Positions 1-7,961 are shown, numbered from the stretch's first letter. The stretch: 40,139 bases of DNA from Desulfarculales bacterium UBA696 (GCA_002298995.1 DBMO01000011.1:1289-41427); one strand, 5' to 3'. Program-made: numbers and translations. Notes: generated from the sequence alone by a model not told the origin.

Positions 1-225
1 GCGGACGCTCACCGGGAAGTTTCCGAAATCCAGTGCCTGCTTCAAAATTCCGTTGCCGGAATGGGGGAAGCCCTGATCCACGCAGAGCCCTGCATTCGGC
101 CGGAATGTCCCGCGTGCGGCCACGATCCGTGCCAGACCCGCGAGGAGGCGACAGTCCGGCAGGATATCTGGAGCCGGGAAACGGTGACTTCGCCCGCGCG
201 CATGAACAAGCGCCGCGGCAGGTAA
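1..225 (+). CDS. C-terminal end of an unidentified Cys-rich protein (5' truncated by window)
   Basis: Frame 1 is open from the first base of the window to a TAA at 223-225, giving 74 residues with no start required inside the window. The visible part has a Cys-rich patch around residues 31-44 (CIRPECPACGHDPC), which could bind a metal or form disulfides, followed by a basic tail ending MNKRRGR. I do not recognise the family. It lies 59 bases upstream of the next gene on the same strand and could be the first visible member of the same operon. Reality as a gene is inferred only from the open frame and the clustered CxxxxCxxC spacing. Confidence 0.4.
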   Translation, partial: ADAHREVSEIQCLLQNSVAGMGEALIHAEPCIRPECPACGHDPCQTREEATVRQDIWSRETVTSPARMNKRRGR

Positions 226-284
226 TGAGAATCGCTGCCGGGCTCGATCCTTAAAACAATCATCAAAGCCATGAGGAGGAGATG

Positions 285-1211
285 ATGCGCATCGTGGTTA
301 TCGGACAGGCGCCCTTTGGCGCGAAGACGCTCGAAGCCCTGCTCGATTCGGGGGAAGAAATTGTAGCGGCTTATGCTCCTCAGGAAAGGCCGGGCGCAAA
401 GCCGGACCCGCTAAAGGAAGCCGCCCTTAAGCACGGGATACCCGTCTTCCAGCCCAAAACCTACCGCAGCGACGAGGTGTTCAGCGAATTTACCGCTCTA
501 AAGCCCGATTTGGTCGTCCTGGCGTTCGTTACCGACATAGTCCCGCTTCGCTATTTCAACGCGGCAACTCAGGGGGCCATTTGCTATCATCCCTCGATCC
601 TTCCGCGCCACCGTGGGGCAAGTGCAATCAACTGGGCCATAATGATGGGGGACACCCGCACCGGACTTACAATCTTCTGGCCCGACCAGGGCATCGACAC
701 CGGCCCTATCCTCCTCCAAAAAGAGATTCCTATCGGCCCGCATGATACCGCTGGGTCCCTTTACTTCGACTACCTATTCCCGATGGGCGTCGAAGCGATT
801 GTCGATTCGGTCAAACTAATCGAGTCCGGGAAGGCGCCCAAAATTATCCAGAGCGATGAAGGCGCGACCTACGAGCCCCCCTGCAACGATGCCGTTGCCG
901 GAATCGATTGGGAGAAAAGCGGCACTGACATATACAACCTCATCCGCGGCTGCGACCCCCAGCCCGGCGCATACGCCGCTTTTCGAACCGAAAAGGTCCG
1001 CTTCTACGGCGCCCGCTTCGATAAGAGCTCTTCCGGGGCGGCGTCCGGCACAATTTTGGGAATTGCAGACGGCGGGCTGAGGATCTCAGTCCCCGGTGGC
1101 GAAGTCCTGATCTCGAAGGTGCGCACCGATTCCGCCGGCAAAATCGATGCCTCGCAGTGGGCAGCCGGTGCGGGAGTGAAGGAAGGAGAGCGGTTCAAGA
1201 ATTTCTCCTGA
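285..1211 (+). CDS. 10-formyltetrahydrofolate hydrolase/methionyl-tRNA formyltransferase-like protein
   Basis: 308 residues with the formyltransferase Rossmann fold (about 1-200) and a C-terminal OB-like domain. The core reads YHPSILPRHRGASAINW, then FWPDQGIDTGPILLQ. This matches the N-terminal hydrolase domain of 10-formyl-THF dehydrogenase (ALDH1L1) better than typical Fmt, whose core is NVHxSLLPRWRGAAP. The catalytic His (about 102) and Asp (about 138) are present, but the Asn two residues before the His in Fmt is Cys here. The likely reaction is hydrolysis or transfer of the formyl group of 10-formyl-THF in the cytoplasm. No aldehyde dehydrogenase domain follows, so it is stand-alone. Two ATGs are in tandem; AGGAGG at 274-279 is 5 nt before the second (285) and only 2 nt before the first (282), so 285 is chosen. 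True tRNA formyltransferase activity is not excluded. Confidence 0.82.
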   Translation: MRIVVIGQAPFGAKTLEALLDSGEEIVAAYAPQERPGAKPDPLKEAALKHGIPVFQPKTYRSDEVFSEFTALKPDLVVLAFVTDIVPLRYFNAATQGAICYHPSILPRHRGASAINWAIMMGDTRTGLTIFWPDQGIDTGPILLQKEIPIGPHDTAGSLYFDYLFPMGVEAIVDSVKLIESGKAPKIIQSDEGATYEPPCNDAVAGIDWEKSGTDIYNLIRGCDPQPGAYAAFRTEKVRFYGARFDKSSSGAASGTILGIADGGLRISVPGGEVLISKVRTDSAGKIDASQWAAGAGVKEGERFKNFS

Positions 1212-1252
1212 TAGCTGTCGAGGCATCTGAAAGCGGAGAAATCTCCCCGGTT

Positions 1253-1290
1253 TGGGCAGGGTCTCCAGGGGTTGTCGCCCAAATAGGAAA
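1253..1290 (+). repeat. Dispersed GGTCTCC-type intergenic repeat
   Basis: Reads GGCAGGGTCTCCAGGGG..TTGTCGCCCAAATAGGA. The same framework (GGCA-R-GGTCTCC ... TTG-CCCAAATA-RGA) recurs at 31357-31384 and 40096-40134. A shorter relative with the hairpin GGTC-TCCA-GACC is at about 1389-1412. Confidence 0.5.
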
Positions 1291-1530
1291 TTCCAAAAAT
1301 TTGGGAGCTGCGCCCCCAATCCCCCACGCGGCTTATATGGCGCTGCGGCTGCGGCCTTCGGCCAGACGCCGACAGCGCCAATACCCCGTTGTGGCGCGGT
1401 CTCCAGACCCCGCGAAATCCCCTCTTGCCATTATCTGCATCCGCGGCAACAATATTCCAATACAAATACGTTGCACTACCTTCCCCAGATATTTTGTTAA
1501 TGCTATCAATACCAGGATCAACTGCCGCTA

Positions 1531-1559
1531 TGGTTCTTGCCGTCCGATTGGTTTATAAT
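1531..1559 (+). promoter_or_regulatory. Putative sigma-70 promoter of hemB
   Basis: Perfect TATAAT at 1554-1559. The -35 region at the right distance (about 1531-1536, TGGTTC) is poor. Transcription would start near 1566, leaving a leader of about 50 nt before the ATG at 1615. This supports the downstream start of hemB. Confidence 0.4.
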
Positions 1560-1614
1560 TGGGCAATTCGTGCTGTTCCCGTGGAGATTCGAAGAATTAT
1601 TCAAAGGAGCGATC

Positions 1615-2592
1615 ATGTATTTTCCTGTTTACAGGCCGAGGAGGTTCAGGCGGAGCGAGAATTTGCGGCGCATGGTGCGCGAAACGAGGCTCAGTGTGGA
1701 CCAGCTCGTATATCCCCTTTTCGTGATGCCCGGAAAGGACGTAAAAAATGAAGTGCCGTCCATGCCGGGAGTTTTCCAGTTCTCGGTCGACCGGCTCATG
1801 AAGGAAATGCGCGAGGTAAAAGAGCTGAATATTCCCGGAGTGCTGCTCTTCGGCCTTCCTGAATTTAAGGACGAGATAGGGAGCCAGGCTCACGCCGATG
1901 ATGCACCCGTGCAGGTTGCCATAAGGGAAATAAAGGAAAAATTTCCGGAAATGGTGGTAATTACCGACGTCTGCCTATGCGAGTACACCAGCCACGGCCA
2001 TTGCGGACTCCTCCAGGGCGAAGAGGTGCATAACGATTCGACCCTCGAAGTTCTTGCCGAGGTTGCCCTTTCGCATGCAAGGGCGGGGGCGGACGTGGTT
2101 GCCCCATCCGACATGATGGACGGCCGGGTTGCGGCCATCCGCGACGCGCTGGATGAAAACGGCTTCGATCAGACGGCAATTATTGCCTACTCCGCCAAAT
2201 ACTGCTCCGGCTTCTACGGACCTTTCCGCGAAGCCGCCGATTCGGCGCCCCAGTTCGGCGACAGGCGAGCCTACCAGATGGATCCCTGCAACGCCGAAGA
2301 GGGCCTGCGCGAGGTTTCGCTCGATATAGAGGAAGGCGCCGACATGGTCATGGTTAAGCCGGCCTTGCCTTACCTCGATATAATCAGGCGTATTAAAGAT
2401 GAATTCGACCGCCCCGTCGCGGCCTACAACGTCAGCGGCGAGTACGCCATGGTAAAGGCCGCCGCCCTGAACGGCTGGATCGACGAGCAAAGGGTGATGA
2501 TGGAAGTCCTGACATCGATCTCGCGCGCCGGGGCCGACCTTATCCTTACCTATTTCGCAAAAGACGCCGCCCGGCTGATTCAAAACCGCTAA
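1615..2592 (+). CDS. hemB: Delta-aminolevulinic acid dehydratase (porphobilinogen synthase)
   Basis: 325 residues, the usual HemB length. It condenses two 5-aminolevulinate molecules to porphobilinogen, the second committed step of tetrapyrrole synthesis in the cytoplasm. The zinc-site cysteines C120, C122 and C130 are in DVCLCEYTSHGHC, marking the Zn-dependent type. The Schiff-base lysines are K195 (AYSAKY) and K248 (VMVKPALPYLD). The frame stays open upstream to 1537, but AAAGGAG (1603-1609) sits 5 nt before the ATG at 1615 and the protein then begins MYFPVYRPRRFRR, as HemB does; the putative promoter also lies inside the longer frame. It is followed after 15 nt by ahbD, so both probably form one transcript for heme synthesis. 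Confidence 0.97.
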   Translation: MYFPVYRPRRFRRSENLRRMVRETRLSVDQLVYPLFVMPGKDVKNEVPSMPGVFQFSVDRLMKEMREVKELNIPGVLLFGLPEFKDEIGSQAHADDAPVQVAIREIKEKFPEMVVITDVCLCEYTSHGHCGLLQGEEVHNDSTLEVLAEVALSHARAGADVVAPSDMMDGRVAAIRDALDENGFDQTAIIAYSAKYCSGFYGPFREAADSAPQFGDRRAYQMDPCNAEEGLREVSLDIEEGADMVMVKPALPYLDIIRRIKDEFDRPVAAYNVSGEYAMVKAAALNGWIDEQRVMMEVLTSISRAGADLILTYFAKDAARLIQNR

Positions 2593-2607
2593 GGAAGTTT
2601 AATCAAG

Positions 2608-3748
2608 ATGAAACCGAACCATCCCGAAACCAAAGAAAACCACCCGCCCCACGGCCATCATGGCGCTCCCGCCGCCGGGTCCGGGCTTGGCTCAAACCTT
2701 CGCCTGGTTGCCTGGGAAACCACCCGCACCTGCAACCTTGCCTGCGTTCACTGCCGGGCCGCCGCCATGGACAAACCCTACGAAGGGGAACTCACGACAG
2801 CCGAGTGCCTGCGGGTTATGGACGAAATAGCCGAGAGTCGGCAAGCCGATCATAATCCTTACCGGCGGGGAACCGCTTCTTCGCAAGGATATTCTCGAAC
2901 TCGCCCGGTACGGGAAATCCAAGGGTTTCCGCATGACGATGGCCCCGAACGGCACACTGCTTACCCCGGAAGTCGCCCGAAAGATGGTCGATTCGGGCAT
3001 CGAGCGGATTAGCATAAGCATCGACGGGTCGAGCGCCGAAACGCACGACGCATTCCGCCAGGTCAAAGGGGCTTTCGAGGGCGCGCTTCGCGGAATTTCC
3101 GCGGCCAAGTCGGTGGGCCTCGATTTCCAGGTTAATACGACCATCACCATGACCAACATGGAGGATTTCCCGAAAATTCACGAACTGGTGGTATCTCTCG
3201 GCGCGGTTGCCCACCACATATTCATGCTCGTCCCGATGGGGCGCGGAAAAGACCTCGACGAAACGGGGATCAGCCCTGAAAAATACGAAAAGACCCTCCA
3301 CTGGTTCTACGAGCAAAAAGATAAAGTCCCGCTCCAGCTAAAGGCCACCTGCGCCCCGCATTACTACCGCATCCTGCGCCAGAGGGCCAAAGCCGACGGA
3401 AAAGAGATCAATTTCGAAACCTTCGGCCTCGATGCCATGACTCGCGGATGCCTCGGCGGCACCGGCTTCGCCTTCATATCCCACGTCGGACAGGTCCAGC
3501 CCTGCGGCTACCTCGAACTCGACTGCGGAAACGTACGGGAAAAATCTTTCAGGCAAATCTGGGAGGAATCCCCCATTTTCCAGAATCTGAGGGACCCGAA
3601 AAAATACGAGGGCAAGTGCGGCAAATGCGAATACATCCGCGTCTGTGGAGGCTGCCGCGCCCGAGCCTACGAGGCCACCGGCGGCAATTACCTCTCCGAA
3701 GAACCCCTGTGCCTCTATGAACCGCGTGTTAGAAGCGCTGGGTGCTGA
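2608..3748 (+). pseudogene. ahbD: AhbD heme b synthase, interrupted by an apparent 1-nt frameshift
   Basis: Radical SAM protein converting Fe-coproporphyrin III to heme b by two oxidative decarboxylations, the last step of the siroheme-dependent pathway of sulfate reducers and methanogens. The N-terminal part starts MKPNHPETKENHPPHGHHG, a His-rich lead typical of AhbD, and carries the CxxxCxxC cluster motif at C42/C46/C49. That frame goes out of register at about 2838. From there a second frame gives GKPIIILTGGEPLLRKDIL and runs to 3748. It includes LKATCAPHYYRILRQRAK and a C-terminal SPASM-like cluster (CGKCEYIRVCGGCRARAY). Dropping the T at 2838 (GAGAGTCGGC to GAGAGCGGC) restores one continuous protein of about 379 residues. 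The rest looks fully conserved, so this is a very recent lesion or a sequencing error. Start is set by AGGAAG about 10 nt before the ATG. It follows hemB, as in Desulfovibrio, where the two are neighbours. Confidence 0.88.
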
Positions 3749-3789
3749 AAGATAAAGTTAAAAAAAAAACAAAAACGAAGAACAAAAGA

Positions 3790-3853
3790 GCGGGGGAACG
3801 AGTCCCCCCGCACCCCCCTAAGTTTTCGGTCCCGCGCGAGGCGCGCGGGACCG
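3790..3853. terminator. Pair of GC-rich hairpins in a convergent gap
   Basis: GCGGGGG/CCCCCGC (3790-3811) is followed by a perfect 11-bp stem (CGGTCCCGCGC-GAGGC-GCGCGGGACCG, 3827-3853). It lies between convergent ahbD (+) and the lipoprotein gene (-). No T-run follows on either strand, so an ordinary intrinsic terminator is doubtful; it may be a repeat or transcript-end stabiliser. Confidence 0.4.
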
Positions 3854-3865
3854 ATAGCTCGCAAA

Positions 3866-4612
3866 CTACTTAGAATACCTTTTTATCAGATCCTCAGCGG
3901 CTGTCTCGTATGCCTTTGATTTAAGCAAAGATACCTGTCCCTGGTCCGAGGACTCGCGGGTGAAGCGCGCGCTTGCGGTAGTGTCCTGGAAGGGTTCCGG
4001 CGAAAACGTTTCCCACTGCCCGCTTCTCACATCCACGACCGCGACCTTCAGCCTGATACGCATTTCCTGACCTTCGTCGGGAATCGCTCCTCCAACGAAA
4101 GGCACCCACGAAACTGTCTTGGTCGCCAATCCCTTCTGGGCTGTTTCCAATAGCCCCCAATAAGCGACGATCTTCTCGAATCCGCCCTTTGCCGCGGCCA
4201 ATCTAAGGGACAACGCATAGTCGTTGGCATTCTGTGATGGCGGGACCCCGGAGAAAACCGAGACATTGTAATACTTTTCCAGTGCTTTCACCATCGGCTC
4301 ATCCGGGATCATCGCACCGGACTGGATCAACATTATTGAAGACCCTTTTGGAAGGCTGATCCTCTGCTTCGACTCCAGTGCTTTGTTGATCTCATCCTGA
4401 GTTATCCTGGCTTCGGGATTTATGCCAAGAATCTGGAATTCGCTCAGCTCTCCCTTATAAAAAGGGTTGCTAGCAGGTTGATACCTGGAGCCGGTTTCAG
4501 CCCTGTAATCAGAATTGGAAATGGATCTCGTAGCACACCCGCTGATTGCAAAAACAATTGCAACAGCCAGAAGGACGGGCCGGACAAAAGGCTTACGAAT
4601 ATTACGGAGCAT
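3866..4612 (-). CDS. Hypothetical envelope lipoprotein
   Basis: 248 residues from the chosen start. A type II signal peptide is clear: basic N-terminus (MLRNIRKPFVRP), a hydrophobic stretch (VLLAVAIVFA) and lipobox AISGC followed by ATRS, so it should be diacylated at Cys and inserted in the inner or outer membrane. The mature part is soluble, with alternating strand/helix character (RISLPKGSSIMLIQSG..., RIRLKVAVVDVRSGQWETFSPEP) and a Lys-rich C-terminal helix. I do not recognise a named family. The frame is open to an ATG at 4630, but AAAGGAA lies 5 nt before the ATG at 4612, which is preferred. It is downstream of rlmB on the same strand, separated by 77 bases that include a hairpin, and may be transcribed independently. 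Confidence 0.8.
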   Translation of the reverse strand: MLRNIRKPFVRPVLLAVAIVFAISGCATRSISNSDYRAETGSRYQPASNPFYKGELSEFQILGINPEARITQDEINKALESKQRISLPKGSSIMLIQSGAMIPDEPMVKALEKYYNVSVFSGVPPSQNANDYALSLRLAAAKGGFEKIVAYWGLLETAQKGLATKTVSWVPFVGGAIPDEGQEMRIRLKVAVVDVRSGQWETFSPEPFQDTTASARFTRESSDQGQVSLLKSKAYETAAEDLIKRYSK

Positions 4613-4650
4613 ATCGTTCCTTTCTGCCATAAGTAAATGTAGGGTACAGG

Positions 4651-4677
4651 TTATGTCACGGTCGGGAGACCGTGCCG
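4651..4677 (-). repeat. Short palindromic repeat of the GGTCTCC family
   Basis: A perfect 7-bp stem CACGGTC-GGGA-GACCGTG spans 4657-4674. On the minus strand it reads CGGCACGGTCTCCCGACC, close to CGGCAAGGTCTCCCGACC at about 8624-8641. No T-run follows, so it is more likely a dispersed repeat than a terminator. Confidence 0.45.
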
Positions 4678-4689
4678 TAACGGTGTTTC

Positions 4690-5472
4690 TTAATCTTTTC
4701 CGATCCGCCTGCGCTGGATTTCGGCAAGGGCTATTGCCGCCGCCGCTCCGGCGTTAAGCGAATCGAGAGGGCCGGATGCCGGGATGCGCAGCAAAAGGTC
4801 ACACTCGTTTTTGATTAGCGGCCTCATTCCCTTCTGCTCGCCCCCAATGATCAGGCAAAGTGGAGCGGGCAGGTCAGCTTCGTAGAGCAATTTTTCTCCC
4901 GCAATGTCCAACCCCACAACCCAATACCCTGCCTCTTTCAGCCGCTTCAGCGCCCTCCAGAGGTTTACAACCTGCACGACAGGCACATACGAGGTCGCAC
5001 CGGCGGCCGTTTTGATTACGGTCGAGGTTACCGGGGCCGAGCGGTCGCGGGGGATTATGGCCCCCTTTGCGCCCAGAAAGCACGCTGAGCGCAAAATGGC
5101 CCCGAGGTTTTGCGGGTCCTGGATGCTGTCGAGGGCTATCAGCGGGTCCCGCTCGGAAACCGGCCCGGCCAGAAGCTCGTCAAGGTCGGCATAGGGAAAC
5201 TCAGGGATATTGAGTGCCGCCCCCTGGTGGTGGGTGTGGCCGGCAAGCCGGTTCAAGTCCTCCCGACTTACCCGGTTGATCTTCAATCCCCTTGCCAGTG
5301 CAATTTCTTCGATTTCCCGGCCGCGGCGGTCGCCTCGTGCAATGAAAAGCTCCTCGGGGGCGGATTTGCCTTCGGGGGGCCCTTTTTCGGCCTGGCCCGC
5401 GCGCAGCGCTTCCATTACCGGGTTTATTCCGGAGACGAGAATGCCTTTTTCCTTTTGAGGGGCTTTTTTCAT
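4690..5472 (-). CDS. rlmB: TrmH/SpoU-family rRNA 2'-O-methyltransferase, probably RlmB
   Basis: 260 residues. The N-terminal substrate-binding domain (about 10-90, ILVSGINPVMEAL... HQGAALNIPEF) is followed by the SPOUT knot domain. The three SPOUT motifs are LDSIQDPQNLGAILRSA (about 113-130), CLIIGGEQKGMRP (about 207-219) and LDSLNAGAAAAIALAE (about 236-251). The expected reaction is SAM-dependent 2'-O-methylation of 23S rRNA guanosine (G2251 in E. coli). Motif 3 has NAGAAAA where most family members have NVSVAAG, a mild deviation. It is 16 nt downstream of gmk on the same strand, with only a weak ribosome binding site, so translation may depend on the upstream gene. A TrmH-family tRNA or other 23S methyltransferase cannot be excluded by eye. 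Confidence 0.9.
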   Translation of the reverse strand: MKKAPQKEKGILVSGINPVMEALRAGQAEKGPPEGKSAPEELFIARGDRRGREIEEIALARGLKINRVSREDLNRLAGHTHHQGAALNIPEFPYADLDELLAGPVSERDPLIALDSIQDPQNLGAILRSACFLGAKGAIIPRDRSAPVTSTVIKTAAGATSYVPVVQVVNLWRALKRLKEAGYWVVGLDIAGEKLLYEADLPAPLCLIIGGEQKGMRPLIKNECDLLLRIPASGPLDSLNAGAAAAIALAEIQRRRIGKD

Positions 5473-5488
5473 TGGAGCCCGGCCGGCT

Positions 5489-6118
5489 TCAAGTCTGCAA
5501 GATCGACATCAGGAAGGATTTTAGAACGGGCGCCCTGGCAACGCGGCTGCACCTGCCCGCGCGGAGCACGGCCTTGAGGTCGGCGACCGCCTCGTCGAGG
5601 TTGTCGTTTATGAGCACATAGTCGTACCATGGGGCTTCGAGCAGTTCACGCTGGGCGGCAGCGATGCGGATCGCAAGCTGTTCGTCGGATTCTGTTGCGC
5701 GGCTCCTAAGCCGTTCTTCCAGGACGCGCATCGAGGGGGGCAGGATGAAAATAGTTTGTGCCATCGGGTAGGCGCACTTGACCAGACGCGCTCCTTGGAA
5801 GTCGATGTCGAGCAGCACGTCGTTGCCCGAGTTCAGGCATTTCTCTATCGGGCTAATGTCGGTCCCGTAATAATTGCCGTGGACCTCGGCCCATTCCAGA
5901 AACCGGCCTGAACCGATGCCTTTTATGAATTCATCTTTTTCGAGGAAAATGTAGTCTTTACCGGGAACTTCCTCCGGGCGGGGAGGACGGGTGGTACATG
6001 ATACGGAGAACTTGAGCTTGGGGCACTCTTCCAGAATCCTCCGGATGATGGTGGATTTTCCGACCCCGGAAGGGGCGGAAATTATGAATAGCTGCCCGAG
6101 ATAGGCTGTCCGGTGCAT
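5489..6118 (-). CDS. gmk: Guanylate kinase
   Basis: 209 residues, normal length. It phosphorylates GMP to GDP with ATP in the cytoplasm. The P-loop SAPSGVGKST is at about 14-23. The GMP-binding region SVSCTTRPPRPEEVPGKDYIF (about 38-58) and the segment EWAEVHGNYYGT (about 75-86) match the family, as does the lid LEERLRSRATES (about 132-143). Its ATG lies 3 nt after the stop of the upstream RemA-like gene, the usual remA-gmk arrangement. The rpoZ gene that commonly follows gmk is absent, and rlmB comes next instead. Confidence 0.97.
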   Translation of the reverse strand: MHRTAYLGQLFIISAPSGVGKSTIIRRILEECPKLKFSVSCTTRPPRPEEVPGKDYIFLEKDEFIKGIGSGRFLEWAEVHGNYYGTDISPIEKCLNSGNDVLLDIDFQGARLVKCAYPMAQTIFILPPSMRVLEERLRSRATESDEQLAIRIAAAQRELLEAPWYDYVLINDNLDEAVADLKAVLRAGRCSRVARAPVLKSFLMSILQT

Positions 6119-6121
6119 GGA

Positions 6122-6406
6122 TCAGTCTTTGACCGGCTTTAGCAGGTTGCCGTCTTTGGAGTTCCCGTCAATTAGCAGCCGCTGTGCGATGGTTTCGGCC
6201 TGGACCCCCGAGAGGATCACGTGATCGCTGTCGGTAACTATTATAGACCGGGTGCGGCGGCCCATGGTGGCGTCGATCAGTTTGTTTCCCTGCCTTGCAT
6301 CCTCTTTTAGCCTTTTCATGGGAGCAGAAGCCGGTGAAACAATCGCCACCACGCGATTGGCGATTACGGTGTTGCCAAAGCCGATATTGAGCAATTTGAC
6401 TTCCAT
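6122..6406 (-). CDS. RemA/DUF370-family regulatory protein
   Basis: 94 residues from the chosen start (MEVKLLNIGFGNTVIANRVV). The conserved DUF370 core is visible: LLNIGFGN, VVAIVSPASAPMKRL, LIDATMGRRTRSIIVTDSDHVILS. In Bacillus the family member RemA is a ring-forming DNA-binding activator of matrix genes; in proteobacteria the gene is usually found just before gmk and its role is poorly known. The frame extends upstream to 6442, but AGGAG followed by a 5-nt spacer precedes the ATG at 6406, and family members begin at this point. The gmk start is 3 nt downstream, so the two are almost certainly co-translated. Confidence 0.93.
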   Translation of the reverse strand: MEVKLLNIGFGNTVIANRVVAIVSPASAPMKRLKEDARQGNKLIDATMGRRTRSIIVTDSDHVILSGVQAETIAQRLLIDGNSKDGNLLKPVKD

Positions 6407-6584
6407 TATATCTCCTGGCGCTGGTCGATAATTCCTGAACAAAGAGATTTGCTCGCGGGAGCATCCGCTGCTTGCGGCCGAACACAGATTTCCGGTTTGG
6501 ATGATTTAGCGACTTTGGCCGGTTCGCATCCGGTCACGTATGATTCTTGCCCCTTGTGATCCCGTTTGAATCGGTGTGGAGATT

Positions 6585-6613
6585 TTTATAGAATGCGTCA
6601 GGAAATGCAAGAA
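6585..6613 (-). promoter_or_regulatory. Putative promoter of the remA-gmk-rlmB run
   Basis: On the minus strand TTCTTG, a 17-nt spacer and TATAAA. The -10 is good and the -35 weak. It would give a leader of about 170 nt before remA. Confidence 0.3.
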
Positions 6614-6761
6614 ATTTTCAAAGACCGCCTCCCTGTTTCTTATTTTAGGCGTAAATATGGCCTGTTGCCGGTTGTTGCGGCTCAGGGTTGCGGATTGCGG
6701 GTTCGGTTGACGATGGCCCCACAAGACCGGCAAGGCTTACGCCCGGGGGATTCCAACCAGC

Positions 6762-6786
6762 GGCAGGCTGGAAAGCCTGCGCCACA
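6762..6786 (+). repeat. Dispersed GGCAGGCT palindrome
   Basis: GGCAGGCT-GGAA-AGCCTGC followed by GCCACA. It is nearly identical to 22841-22865 and to both arms of the inverted pair at 15655-15735. Each unit can fold into an 8-bp hairpin with a GGAA loop. Confidence 0.65.
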
Positions 6787-6916
6787 TGCGAAAACACCGT
6801 AAGCAACCCGCGGCTCGCGTTTTTTCTCAACGCCATAACAGCCCCCTACCCCCCCAGCACTCACCAAGCCAATCGATTTGATACGGCGACCCGTAAACCC
6901 TTAACCGAAAAAAAGC

Positions 6917-6945
6917 TTGCCATGAGATTGGAGAATCTTTATTGT
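6917..6945 (+). promoter_or_regulatory. Putative promoter of the L,D-transpeptidase gene
   Basis: TTGCCA (6917-6922), a 17-nt spacer and TATTGT (6940-6945), in an otherwise gene-free stretch. Predicted start near 6952, about 53 nt before the ATG at 7005. Confidence 0.4.
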
Positions 6946-7004
6946 ACGCTGACTCGCTGGACGTCGATAGCGGGCAATTTAGCAGTAAAACCAGGGACAA
7001 GTAC

Positions 7005-7961
7005 ATGAACAGCAATAAAATTGCGGTATTCTTTCTCCTGCTCCTTATTCCCTTTCTTTACTGTCCACATGCCGTTGCCGAAGACGAAGAATTCACCGCG
7101 ACGGTGCAGAAGTTTTCCTACCACATTCCAGACCTCACGGTAGTCGGCGCGCCGAGGTGGTACACGATCGGCCCGAAGGACACCCTTCTTGACATAGCAA
7201 GGCGGAACGGTCTGGGCTACAACTCGATGGACCTGCTCTTCCCGAAAATGGATGCATGGATCCCGCCGAGGGGAAAGCGCATATTTTTGCCAACCTTCTG
7301 GGTCCTTCCCCCAACCCAGCTCCAGCAACTGGTGATTAACATTCCCGAGCTGAGGCTATATTTCTTCCAGCCCTCCGCCGGCACCGTTCAGATCTATCCA
7401 ATAGGGATAGGAGACGAAGGCTGGGAAAGCCCGCTGGGGACATATTTCATAAACGAAAAAAGACCCAACCCTTCATGGTACATTCCGGCCTCACTGCAGG
7501 AAAAGTATGGAATGGCCGTTATGCCGCCCGGCCCCGAGAACCCGCTTGGCGAATTCACCATGAAGTTTTCCGCCGGCGCGTACGGAATCCACGGCACCGC
7601 CATGCCGTGGGGTGTCGGCCGGCTTGTGAGCCACGGCTGCATCCGGTGCTATCCCGAACACATTCGGCTTCTTTACCCGCAGGTTCCCATGGGCACCAAA
7701 CTCGAGATCATCTACGAGCCGGTCAAATTTGGCCTCAAAGACGGACAGATATTTGTAGAAGCTCACCCGGACGTTTATAAGAAAATACCAAATTATACGA
7801 AATATGCAGTTGACAGATTAAGCCAATATCCATTTGCAAAGAAGGTGGACCAGAGAAAGCTGGCCGTGGCTCTTGCCCTGCAAAACGGCGTCCCGACAGA
7901 CGTTACCAGGATTTCGACGGGGGATGATTCGCCGGGGTTTGCTGACTTGGGCGAGGACTAG
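7005..7961 (+). CDS. LysM-YkuD L,D-transpeptidase, secreted
   Basis: 318 residues. A signal peptide (MNSNKIAVFFLLLLIPFLYCPHAVA) directs it to the periplasm. A LysM-like peptidoglycan-binding module (about 52-97, WYTIGPKDTLLDIARRNGL... GKRIFLP) precedes a YkuD catalytic domain (about 105-236) with the signature HGT...SHGCIRC; the Cys is the nucleophile. The family makes 3-3 peptide crosslinks or attaches lipoprotein to meso-DAP in the cell wall. About 80 residues after the catalytic domain form a basic tail of unknown role. The frame is open to 6942, but the signal peptide begins at the ATG at 7005. The next gene on the same strand encodes a small Lpp-like lipoprotein ending in two lysines, a possible substrate. 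The amidase at 9435 is also a wall enzyme. Confidence 0.92.
   Translation: MNSNKIAVFFLLLLIPFLYCPHAVAEDEEFTATVQKFSYHIPDLTVVGAPRWYTIGPKDTLLDIARRNGLGYNSMDLLFPKMDAWIPPRGKRIFLPTFWVLPPTQLQQLVINIPELRLYFFQPSAGTVQIYPIGIGDEGWESPLGTYFINEKRPNPSWYIPASLQEKYGMAVMPPGPENPLGEFTMKFSAGAYGIHGTAMPWGVGRLVSHGCIRCYPEHIRLLYPQVPMGTKLEIIYEPVKFGLKDGQIFVEAHPDVYKKIPNYTKYAVDRLSQYPFAKKVDQRKLAVALALQNGVPTDVTRISTGDDSPGFADLGED

Larger units (their letters stand above)
1212..1614. other. Intergenic region with two short palindromic repeats and the hemB promoter
   Basis: No convincing gene. It holds two members of the GGTCTCC repeat family (about 1253-1290 and 1389-1412) and a perfect -10 hexamer near its 3' end. Open frames crossing it on both strands have repetitive, low-quality translations. 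Confidence 0.5.
6407..7004. other. Divergent intergenic region, no gene
   Basis: About 600 bases between remA (-) and the L,D-transpeptidase gene (+). It contains one GGCAGGCT-type palindrome (6762-6786) and possible promoters facing both ways (6585-6613 minus, 6917-6945 plus). Open frames crossing it translate the repeat and have no family-like features. Confidence 0.55.

Noticed and set aside
1004..1465. Long minus-strand frame across the end of the formyltransferase gene
   Set aside because: It overlaps a well-supported gene on the other strand, and most of it is intergenic repeat.
1537..1614. N-terminal extension of hemB from an upstream ATG
   Set aside because: It adds 26 residues that are not HemB-like, includes the likely -10 element at 1554, and the ATG at 1615 has a good Shine-Dalgarno sequence.
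3749..3865. Classical intrinsic terminator after ahbD
   Set aside because: The hairpins are strong, but there is no T-run on either strand, so they are listed as doubtful.
6566..7008. Open frames of 78-106 codons in the divergent gap upstream of the L,D-transpeptidase gene
   Set aside because: They translate straight through a GGCAGGCT palindrome, have no ribosome binding site and no family-like sequence.
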